A stretch of DNA of 64,000 nucleotides, taken from positions 124,001 through 188,000 of the forward strand of contig JABARV010000003.1 in assembly GCA_019186965.1 (NCBI GenBank), in the 5' to 3' direction. Source of the stretch: Turneriella sp. Lineage in GTDB: Bacteria; Spirochaetota; Leptospiria; Turneriellales; Turneriellaceae. The notes beneath the pieces were generated by a model that was given only the letters and a program-made list of their open reading frames with translations, did no database searches and was not told the DNA's origin. Positions 57,089 to 64,000 of the stretch are shown here, piece after piece. Positions within the stretch are counted from its first letter, which is position 1. Every line of letters begins with the position of its first letter. The translations under genes and the position numbers were made by a program.

Positions 57089-59344
57089 TTATTTTTGCGG
57101 AACGCAGTCGACAAAATAATCAAACGTACCGCGTTCGTTAGGCTCCTCGACAAGCCCGTGGAATTCATTTTGGAATCCAGGAAAACGGTCGTTAAAATCA
57201 CGCACAAATTTCAAGTACTCAAGTATTGTTGTATTGATGCGCTCTCCCGGAATAAGAAGGGGAATTCCCGGCGGGTATGGCGTTAAAAGTACCGCTGTCA
57301 CACGGCCTTCTACAGCGTCTATAGGAAGCCTTTCGGTTTTACGGTGCGCCATTAATGCGAACGCCTCGGCAGGAGGCATCACTGCTTCCATGGGAGAAGT
57401 ATACATTTCGGTCGTAAGCTGGGCAATGTTACGCGCCCGGTACACTGAATGGATGTCGAAGCACAGGTCTTTAATTCCCATACGGCTATACTGCGGGTAT
57501 TTTGACGCAAACTGGGGCATTGCACGCCACAAAGGACGGTTGTGGTCGAATGCTTCTTTAAACTGTTGTAGCTCCGTAACGAGGGTATTCCATCTACCTT
57601 TTGTAATACCAATCGTGAACATTATAAAGAAAGAATAAAGTCCTGTTTTTTCGACAACAATCCCATGCTCGGCGAGGTAGTGCGTTACAACCATTGCAGG
57701 GATTCCCCATTCGTCAAAAGTCCCGTCGAGGCGAAGCCCGGGAGTAATTATTGTTCCTTTAATAGGATCGAGCATATTAAATCCTGGAGCAACCCCTTCG
57801 AAACCATGCCACGCAGCGCCAGGATCTAAAAACCAATCTTCGCGTGCGCCGATTCCCTCTTCAGCCAAAGTCTCAGGACCCCAAACTTTAAACCACCAAC
57901 CACCACCCCACTCACGCTCAACTTTACGCATCGCACGGCGGAAATCCAACGCTTCTAAAATGGATTCCTCGACAAGCGCAGTCCCCCCAGGAGCTTCCAT
58001 CATTGCAGCGGCAATATCACAGCTTGCAATAATCGCATACTGTGGGCTTGTACTTGTGTGCATGAGGAAAGCTTCGTTAAAAATATCCCTATCCAAAATT
58101 TCTTTTTCAGAATTTTGTACGAGGATTTGGCTTGCTTGCGAAAGCCCTGCAAGAAGCTTGTGCGTCGATTGGGTAGAAAAAACTAAACTTTCTTTTGTGC
58201 GCGGGCGACCCTCACCAATAGCGTGCATATCTTTGTAATACGGATGGAAAGCGGCGTGCGGTAGCCACGCTTCGTCGAAATGGAGGTTATGGATTTTTCC
58301 GTCTAACTTCTCTTTAATTTTTTCGACATTGTAGATAATTCCATCGTAGGTACTCTGCGTAATGGTTAGGATACGCGGCTTTCCTTTCACTTTATTTGCG
58401 AAGGGATGATTTTTTATTTTTTTCTCAATACTTTCCCAAGTAAATTCGTTTTCGGGTATTGGACCAATAATTCCGTAGTGGTTCCGCGTGGGAGTTAAAA
58501 ATACAGGAATTGCTCCCGTCATGGTAATTGCGTGGAGGACAGACTTGTGGCAATTGCGGTCGACAACGACAACATCCCCTGGAGCTACCGCAGAATGCCA
58601 TACAATTTTATTTGAAGTTGAAGTTCCATTCGTCACAAAGTATACAGTATCGCACTGGAAAATACGTGCAGCGTTTACTTCGCTCTCGACAACTGGCCCA
58701 CGGTGGTCTAAAAGCTGCCCCAATTCCTCCACCGCGTTACACACGTCTGCGCGTAACATGTTCTCGCCAAAAAATTGGTGGAACATACGACCAACAGGGC
58801 TTTTCAAAAAAGCAACCCCACCCGAGTGCCCAGGGCAATGCCACGAATACGAACCGTCGTATGCGTACTGCGTAAGCGCACGGAAAAAAGGCGGTGGCAA
58901 CTTGTCGAGGTATGTATTAATTTCACGCACAATGTAACGCGCAACAAATTCGGGAGTATCTTCGTGCAGGTGGATAAACCCGTGCAGTTCTTTTAAAATT
59001 GTGTTGGGAATATGCCGGCTTGTACGTGTTTCTCCATAAAGGAAAACAGGGATGTCTGCGTTACGGCGGCGGATCTCGCGCACAAAGGCATCAAGCTGCA
59101 CAAGGACTTTTGGCTCTTCGCCATTTTCCGTAGCGATAAACTCTTCGTCGTCGACCGAGACGATAAACCCGCCAGCGCGGCTTTGCTGCTGTACAAAGCT
59201 TGAAAGGTCGCCATAATTTGTTACCCCAATAACCTCCATCCCTTCTTTTTCGATAGCAGATGCAAGGGCGCGTATACCAACGCCGCTATTATTTTCGGAG
59301 CGGTAGTCCTCGTCGATAATAAAAACAGGAAAATTAAATTTCAT
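57089..59344 (-). CDS. Orn/Lys/Arg decarboxylase (fold type I PLP enzyme)
   Basis: 751 aa from ATG 59344, preceded by AAGGGG. N-terminal response-regulator-like wing domain (about 1-130), PLP domain with WHCPGHSGG, Lys396 in QSTHKLLAG binding PLP, FDEAWLPHAAFHP, and C-terminal domain ending in DYFVDCVPQK. Length and motifs match bacterial basic-amino-acid decarboxylases (arginine AdiA, lysine CadA, ornithine SpeC). Arginine is my slight preference from TSTSPQYAIIASCD, but substrate is not settled. Feeds polyamine synthesis or acid resistance. Confidence 0.9.
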   Translation of the reverse strand: MKFNFPVFIIDEDYRSENNSGVGIRALASAIEKEGMEVIGVTNYGDLSSFVQQQSRAGGFIVSVDDEEFIATENGEEPKVLVQLDAFVREIRRRNADIPVFLYGETRTSRHIPNTILKELHGFIHLHEDTPEFVARYIVREINTYLDKLPPPFFRALTQYAYDGSYSWHCPGHSGGVAFLKSPVGRMFHQFFGENMLRADVCNAVEELGQLLDHRGPVVESEVNAARIFQCDTVYFVTNGTSTSNKIVWHSAVAPGDVVVVDRNCHKSVLHAITMTGAIPVFLTPTRNHYGIIGPIPENEFTWESIEKKIKNHPFANKVKGKPRILTITQSTYDGIIYNVEKIKEKLDGKIHNLHFDEAWLPHAAFHPYYKDMHAIGEGRPRTKESLVFSTQSTHKLLAGLSQASQILVQNSEKEILDRDIFNEAFLMHTSTSPQYAIIASCDIAAAMMEAPGGTALVEESILEALDFRRAMRKVEREWGGGWWFKVWGPETLAEEGIGAREDWFLDPGAAWHGFEGVAPGFNMLDPIKGTIITPGLRLDGTFDEWGIPAMVVTHYLAEHGIVVEKTGLYSFFIMFTIGITKGRWNTLVTELQQFKEAFDHNRPLWRAMPQFASKYPQYSRMGIKDLCFDIHSVYRARNIAQLTTEMYTSPMEAVMPPAEAFALMAHRKTERLPIDAVEGRVTAVLLTPYPPGIPLLIPGERINTTILEYLKFVRDFNDRFPGFQNEFHGLVEEPNERGTFDYFVDCVPQK

Positions 59345-59459
59345 GGTTAACGCCCCTTTTATGAATGCGCGATAGAGCGAGAACCTCAAAGAAGTTTTCT
59401 AAACGTACATACCTACATTCCAATGGACTACCTCTTTCGCTTTTAAATTTTTACTCTAC

Positions 59460-60314
59460 ATGCGCGGCGCCATTCGCCAATTCTTTTTCTACACACAGGT
59501 TTTAAGTCTTGATGTCACCTTCGGCGTTTTGGGTTCGGGCGCATTTGCCAAAAGCGTTCTTAACGCTAAAATGAAAAGCGTGTGGTGGTTTCTGCTGCCT
59601 GCAAGCGTTTGGGTTATATATACCGCAGACCACTTAATGGATGCACGCAAAGTAGGGAAAAACGCCGTCAATGCGCGGCATAAATTCCATGCAGACCATT
59701 TTACTGTTATCTTTTTTGTCATGGTTTGCGTCGCTATTTTATGTGCGCTCGCCGCTATTTTTTTTCTTCCCGAAATTGTTTTAACTGGCGGTATCTTTGT
59801 CGCTGCGTTTGCGCTTTTCCACCTTGTTTTTGCGTACTGGGGAAAAATACGTTTTGGTAAAGAAATTTCTGTTGCGCTAATTTATTCGTGCGGCGTTTGG
59901 TTTGCACCTTTCCTTAACAGGCGTATCCCTATTTCTACTTTAGAAATCTTTGCATTCGCTTTTTTTATACTTGCAGCGCTCCTTAATCTTTTTATGAACT
60001 CGGTTTTGGAGCACCATCTGGACGCAGAAGAAAATTTAGTCTTTGGGGTAAAGCATAGGCTTATGGAAAAAATACGCTTGGGGATAATTATCCTTTCAAC
60101 TTCCAGCGGCGTTTTTTTACTTTTCTCCATGCTTTACTTTGCTTTTATTGGCGGCTCTATTTTTTACGCTAAATCTTCTTTATATGTATCCATTTTATGC
60201 ATAACGCCTGGAGTAATCCTATACTATGAAAAATATTTTATACAAGACCAACGCTACCGAATCGCTGCCGAATGGGTATTTATGTTAGGGCTTTTTCTTT
60301 TACCTACCCCCTAA
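59460..60314 (+). CDS. UbiA-superfamily-like integral membrane protein
   Basis: 284 aa with about eight TM helices. YTADHLMDARK (about 56-66) resembles the first Asp-rich motif of UbiA enzymes in a reduced form, and LLNLFMNSVLEHHLDAEENL (about 176-195) stands where the second would be. Probably a prenyltransferase-like protein of unknown acceptor. The next gene, a methyltransferase, begins at the base after its stop, suggesting a shared pathway. Confidence 0.65.
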   Translation: MRGAIRQFFFYTQVLSLDVTFGVLGSGAFAKSVLNAKMKSVWWFLLPASVWVIYTADHLMDARKVGKNAVNARHKFHADHFTVIFFVMVCVAILCALAAIFFLPEIVLTGGIFVAAFALFHLVFAYWGKIRFGKEISVALIYSCGVWFAPFLNRRIPISTLEIFAFAFFILAALLNLFMNSVLEHHLDAEENLVFGVKHRLMEKIRLGIIILSTSSGVFLLFSMLYFAFIGGSIFYAKSSLYVSILCITPGVILYYEKYFIQDQRYRIAAEWVFMLGLFLLPTP

Positions 60315-60971
60315 ATGAAAAAAAACACTTTGCGCATCCAAAAAGGATTTAACCTAATCGCACCTGTATACGATTTTTTTGCTACATTTTTTTTTGCTAA
60401 CCTACTCCACCGTGCGCAAACCTTCCATACCGCACAATTAAAAAAAGCCAAAAAAACTCTTATCGTGGGCGGCGGTACAGGAAAAATTCTTGCAGAACTT
60501 ATAAAATCAAAAGTCTCCGATAAATACCACTATATCGATATCTCCCCAAAAATGATTGCACTTACAAAAAAACGTATTTCTTCTATGAAACTTTCTTCTT
60601 TAGAAATCGTATTTGAATGTTCTCCTATTGAAGAAGCGCATACAACCACTTACGATCTTATTGTAACGCCGTTTGTACTCGACTCCCTCGATAAAGATAC
60701 CCTTCCTTTAGTTTTTGAAAAACTACGCGCCTCTTTATCTCCCAAAGGAGAGTGGCTTTTTGTCGACTTCCATATTCCTTCGGGAAAAATGCGCTTCGTC
60801 TCGAAGGCAATTATAAAAATTCTCTACTTTGCATTTAACCTCTTATGCTCGTTACGTGTGTATAGCCTTCCCCCCTTTGAAAAATATTTTGCAAAATACG
60901 GATTTACTCTGCTTTCCGAAAAGTTTTTTCTAAAATCTCTTTTAGTTTCCCGCGTATATCGTTTAGGCTAA
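60315..60971 (+). CDS. Class I SAM-dependent methyltransferase
   Basis: 218 aa. SAM-binding motif I LIVGGGTGKIL (about 49-59), acidic motif II YHYIDISPKMI, motif post-II YDLIVTPFVLDSL and LSPKGEWLFVDFH. The closest general type is the UbiE/ubiquinone-menaquinone-type or small-molecule methyltransferase. Translationally linked to the UbiA-like gene, so a lipid or quinone-like substrate is plausible. Confidence 0.82.
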   Translation: MKKNTLRIQKGFNLIAPVYDFFATFFFANLLHRAQTFHTAQLKKAKKTLIVGGGTGKILAELIKSKVSDKYHYIDISPKMIALTKKRISSMKLSSLEIVFECSPIEEAHTTTYDLIVTPFVLDSLDKDTLPLVFEKLRASLSPKGEWLFVDFHIPSGKMRFVSKAIIKILYFAFNLLCSLRVYSLPPFEKYFAKYGFTLLSEKFFLKSLLVSRVYRLG

Positions 60972-60980
60972 GTTACTCTT

Positions 60981-62555
60981 ATGTACACAATCCTCTCCCG
61001 CGAACAAATGCGTAAATACGATAAAATCGCAATAGATAATTTATGCATACCAAGTATTGTACTTATGGAAAACGCAGGTCGCGGCGCAGCAGATTTTATA
61101 AAACAACTTTTAAATACGTGTAAAAAAGAAAATCCCAAAGTTGCCGTTGTGTGCGGTATGGGCAATAACGGCGGCGACGGTTTCGTTGTCGCACGCCAAC
61201 TTGCTGGAAAAGCGTACATAAACGTTTTCTATACCGATAGCGGTTCAAATTTTACTAAAGACGCCGCAATAAATTACAATATTCTCGCTGCAACGCGTGT
61301 GTCTATCCATAAACTTAAGTTGGATGCCGACGACACTTTTGAAAAGCACATAACCGAAGCGGATTTCATCGTCGACGCTATCTTTGGCACAGGACTTACT
61401 CGAGAAGTTTCTGGAATTTACTCGCAGGTAATCCAAAAAATAAATAATACCAACGCATGCAAAATTTCTCTCGACATTTGCTCAGGGTTAAATGCTAATA
61501 CAGGAGAAATTTTTGGCGTTGCCGTGAAAGCAGATTATACCATAACGTTTGCACACCCGAAGCAAGGACTCTTTACTCCTCAAGGAAAAGATTACACGGG
61601 AAAAATTCATACTGTGCATTTGGGTTTTGACGATAGCATAATTCTAAAAGAAGTGGGAACCGCTGCGCGTCTTTTAAAAAAAGAGGACATTGCTTCTTTT
61701 TTTATACCGCGCAGCGCAAAAACGTATAAGCACCGTGCAGGGGATATCCTCGTTGTCGGAGGCTCTACAGGAAAAACGGGCGCTCCTAAACTTACGGCAA
61801 TTGCAGCGCTACGCTCCGGTGCGGGACTTTCAACTATACTAACATGGACTGAGTGCCTAAATACACAAGGCACAAATACCGACGAAATTATGTGGATGGA
61901 GTTAAACCGCAAAAATCTTAAAGAAAGCATTTTGAACGCCCTACAAAAAAGGGCAAGCATTGCCGTTGGGCCAGGGCTTGGGCTTGACGCAGATGCACAT
62001 AAAACTCTCGAAATAATTTTATCTAACGCAGATGTTCCCGTAATTCTTGACGCGGATGCGTTAACGCTTCTTGCAACTGGCGCAGAAATACTTAAAAAAT
62101 CGCATCCAAAAAAGATCCTTACTCCGCATAGCAAAGAACTCGCACGCCTTTTAGGAAAAACCGTTTTGGAAATTGAGGCCGACCGTTTTGCCTCTGTTAA
62201 AGAAGCCGCGCAAAAAACAAACGCAGTTGTTGTGTTAAAGGGTGCACACACTCTCATCCAAGAACCTAACGGCGCTTGCTTTGTCTCGCCGTTTGCCAAT
62301 CCAGTACTAGCAACTGCAGGTTCGGGAGACACCCTTACCGGAATTATCGCTGCGCTTGCTTCGCACCTATCCCCTTTAGAAGCTGCGTGCGCGGGAGTTT
62401 TTCTCCATGCGTATACTGCCCATGAATGGACGCGTATTCACAAAAGCGATCGTGGCCTTGTTGCCTCTGACATTGCAAAACTTTTGCCGCAAACAATTGG
62501 GAAATTTTTAACGCGTGAGGCGATACTCCGCGAGCGTACGGGTATAATATTCTAA
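60981..62555 (+). CDS. nnr: Bifunctional NAD(P)H-hydrate epimerase/dehydratase
   Basis: 524 aa repair enzyme for damaged NADH and NADPH hydrates. Residues 1-215: epimerase (YjeF-N) with MENAGRGAADFI and CGMGNNGGDGFVVARQL. Residues about 235-520: ADP/ATP-dependent dehydratase (YjeF-C) with GDILVVGGSTGKTGAPKL, VGPGLG, ILDADAL, LTPHSKELARLLG and AGSGDTLTG. It is ten bases after the methyltransferase. Its 3' end overlaps the convergent ATPase gene by 48 bp. Confidence 0.94.
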   Translation: MYTILSREQMRKYDKIAIDNLCIPSIVLMENAGRGAADFIKQLLNTCKKENPKVAVVCGMGNNGGDGFVVARQLAGKAYINVFYTDSGSNFTKDAAINYNILAATRVSIHKLKLDADDTFEKHITEADFIVDAIFGTGLTREVSGIYSQVIQKINNTNACKISLDICSGLNANTGEIFGVAVKADYTITFAHPKQGLFTPQGKDYTGKIHTVHLGFDDSIILKEVGTAARLLKKEDIASFFIPRSAKTYKHRAGDILVVGGSTGKTGAPKLTAIAALRSGAGLSTILTWTECLNTQGTNTDEIMWMELNRKNLKESILNALQKRASIAVGPGLGLDADAHKTLEIILSNADVPVILDADALTLLATGAEILKKSHPKKILTPHSKELARLLGKTVLEIEADRFASVKEAAQKTNAVVVLKGAHTLIQEPNGACFVSPFANPVLATAGSGDTLTGIIAALASHLSPLEAACAGVFLHAYTAHEWTRIHKSDRGLVASDIAKLLPQTIGKFLTREAILRERTGIIF

Positions 62556-63746
62556 CGTCGGTGCTTGCGGCACACCTGCTTTTTTTTCAATTTGTTCTCG
62601 CGCAAGTTCTCTTTCTGCACGAAGGCAAACATCGCGTATTGCACGTACCGAAAGCGTAATAAACTTTTTTGCAAGGGTACGGTTATCTTCTTCGGGTAGC
62701 TGTTTAGCAAAAAAACGGAGCAACTCTCGGATATCTTCTTCAGTTGGTTCGTTAAATTCCAAAATGCTATCAAAACGCGAAAGGAGGGCGCTATCTAAAT
62801 CTTGTGGGCGGTTTGTTGCCCCCACTGTAATAATATTCGACTGGGTTTCAAGCCCATCAATTTTTCGTAAAAGCACCGAAAGTAAACGCCGTGATGCTTC
62901 AAAAAGTTTTTCGTTACGCGAAGGCGCCAAAGCGTCTATTTCGTCCAAAAACAAAATGAGGGGTTTATGGTACGCCATCGCAGCGTCGAAAATTCCTGCA
63001 AGGCGTTTTGTTGATTCGCCGTAGTACGCCGAAAGTAAATTTTCGAGGGGAACGTGCACAACAATAAGCGCTGCTTCTTTACCAACGTGGCGTGCCATCG
63101 TTGTTTTACCCATCCCTGGTGGGCCTGTAAAAAGGACTGCACGTGGACGGTTTACCGCAAATTCGGCGCGGGTTTGCTGCGCAATGCGGTCGTAAACTTC
63201 TGGATTTTTTAACGGCAATATTAGTGTTTCTCGTAATTTTTCTTTAAGCCGAGAAAATGCCGCAATCTCTGGCATTTTATCTTCGGGACGGTACACGTAG
63301 CATCCCATTTGTACAAGTTCTTCGATTGCATCGGTGGCTTTGGGGCGCCCCAAAGCCCTCTTGAGTAATGCGCCAATGAGGGATAGCTCCGCCTGCGTTA
63401 ACGCTCCCTTTTTTGTAATCTCAAGAGCTTTTTCGCCATAAAGTCCAGAGACACGAATTTTTATGCGCTCTAAAATCCCTTCGCTTGAAAATAAATTTTC
63501 GTTGAGCGCCTGTACCGAAAGAAACGATTTTTCAAACGTATGTAAGCGCCAATTTTCAATATGCCTTTTGGCGATTGCAAGCACGTCTATAAGGAGGGAA
63601 TCTGTAACTTCGGGAACTTCGGTACGTAAGTTAAACTCACTGCGCTCAAAGCTAATAGTAATTTTTTGCTTATCGACGTTGACTTCTTCTGCTACACGTT
63701 CGACTTCCGCACGTATTTCGCTCAGTTGTACATTAGGGCTTGCCAT
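62508..63746 (-). CDS. AAA+ ATPase of the katanin/spastin/FtsH-like AAA class
   Basis: 412 aa from ATG 63746; an upstream TTG at 63755 is also possible. Residue numbers here count from that TTG. The first 160 residues are mainly helical and of no family I recognise. AAA module: Walker A GPPGMGKTT (211-219), Walker B LILFLDEIDAL (266-276), sensor 1 GATNRP, and SRFD arginine-finger region. No protease, kinase or nuclease domain is fused. Probably a protein-remodelling ATPase. It overlaps nnr by 48 bp convergently and follows a secreted protein gene. Confidence 0.8.
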   Translation of the reverse strand: MASPNVQLSEIRAEVERVAEEVNVDKQKITISFERSEFNLRTEVPEVTDSLLIDVLAIAKRHIENWRLHTFEKSFLSVQALNENLFSSEGILERIKIRVSGLYGEKALEITKKGALTQAELSLIGALLKRALGRPKATDAIEELVQMGCYVYRPEDKMPEIAAFSRLKEKLRETLILPLKNPEVYDRIAQQTRAEFAVNRPRAVLFTGPPGMGKTTMARHVGKEAALIVVHVPLENLLSAYYGESTKRLAGIFDAAMAYHKPLILFLDEIDALAPSRNEKLFEASRRLLSVLLRKIDGLETQSNIITVGATNRPQDLDSALLSRFDSILEFNEPTEEDIRELLRFFAKQLPEEDNRTLAKKFITLSVRAIRDVCLRAERELAREQIEKKAGVPQAPTLEYYTRTLAEYRLTR

Positions 63747-63772
63747 CGTGGGCAATTATGGAGCTTTCAACC

Positions 63773-64000
63773 CTACGCCAAGCTATTCCACAGTGCCCAG
63801 ACAAAGAGCCTGTGGCGAGAATACCTTGCACCGAATAAGTAAGTCAACGCGGGTAATACGTGACTTTCGATTTGCGCCTGATACGCTTCTTCGGTGACAA
63901 AATTTTCCTCTTGGTTCAGTTCGTTGTCTACAAGAGATTTTGGTAGTGTGGTGCTCGCCCTTAAAGGCAGCGCGAAGAGAAGAAAGCCGGCTAAAAAAAA
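63773..64000 (-). CDS. 5'-truncated small secreted protein
   Basis: The minus strand is open from base 64000 to the TAG at 63773-63775, 75 codons before the stop. The visible N-terminus FLAGFLLFALPLRAS looks like the end of a signal peptide with cleavage near RAS, followed by a hydrophilic mature part (VDNELNQEENFVTEEAYQAQ) and a C-terminus with RHRLFVWALWNSLA. No family recognised. The true start is beyond the window. The ATPase gene begins about 26 nt downstream, so the two are probably co-transcribed. Confidence 0.55.
   Translation of the reverse strand, partial: FFLAGFLLFALPLRASTTLPKSLVDNELNQEENFVTEEAYQAQIESHVLPALTYLFGARYSRHRLFVWALWNSLA

Overview
The window is a chromosomal stretch from a diderm (Gram-negative-type) bacterium. 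It carries the RNA polymerase/ribosomal-protein operon, an Mla/MCE lipid-transport operon, an MsbA-like ABC exporter, a lipoprotein and many housekeeping genes. My best guess for the lineage is a spirochaete of the Leptospirales type, held at moderate confidence. Three things point there. RpoB has Asn at the position of E. coli Ser531, as described for Borrelia and Treponema. The lipoprotein signal ends in a loose lipobox with Asn just before Cys. RpoB as a whole looks Leptospira-like from memory; I ran no alignment. There are no rRNAs, phage genes, insertion sequences or CRISPR arrays, and no gene-free stretch longer than about 300 bases.

Layout, left to right. Positions 1-3923 (minus strand): a truncated lepA with an in-frame 54-bp minisatellite, then ruvX, hpt, a CBS protein and an acyltransferase. 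Position 4130: a lone plus-strand metalloprotease. Positions 5128-19396 (minus): secE-nusG-rplK-rplA-rplJ-rplL-rpoB-rpoC-rpsL-rpsG-fusA, headed by tRNA-Trp. No tuf follows fusA. Positions 19443-20290: a small tRNA cluster (Thr, two Ser) interleaved with hairpins and two families of tandem repeats. Positions 20329-29477: mixed metabolism, with an aldehyde dehydrogenase, a hydrolase with a lysine-repeat tail, purN, a UDP-xylose synthase, prpF, yhaM, crcB, nadB and an esterase. Positions 29584-33028: an MlaE-MlaF-MCE-MCE operon. Positions 33085-43236: thiC, yidC-jag-mnmE, yggS with a lamin-tail lipoprotein, a small membrane protein, ribB with a decayed GTP cyclohydrolase II half, and a UbiA-family prenyltransferase. 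Positions 43295-59344 (minus): a PD40 propeller protein, an MsbA-like exporter, a histidine kinase, mfd, trmL, thiL, proC, a transporter-phosphatidylserine decarboxylase fusion, a four-TM protein and an Orn/Lys/Arg decarboxylase. Positions 59460-62555 (plus): a UbiA-like membrane protein, a methyltransferase and nnr. The right edge has an AAA+ ATPase and a 5'-truncated secreted protein on the minus strand.

How the genes fit together: much of the window serves gene expression (RNAP, ribosome, tRNAs, EF-G, LepA, Mfd, MnmE, TrmL, YhaM) and envelope building (YidC/Jag, Mla/MCE, MsbA-like, acyltransferase, phosphatidylserine decarboxylase). Cofactor genes (thiC, thiL, ribB, nadB, nnr, prenyltransferase) are scattered. 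The most unusual items are: the amino-acid-symporter-like/phosphatidylserine decarboxylase fusion; the hydrolase with an AVKK repeat tail; the repeat inside lepA; the repeat-filled tRNA cluster that reuses a tRNA-Ser 5' end; a 28-nt motif shared by two divergent promoter regions; and an apparent frameshift at the 3' end of rpoC.
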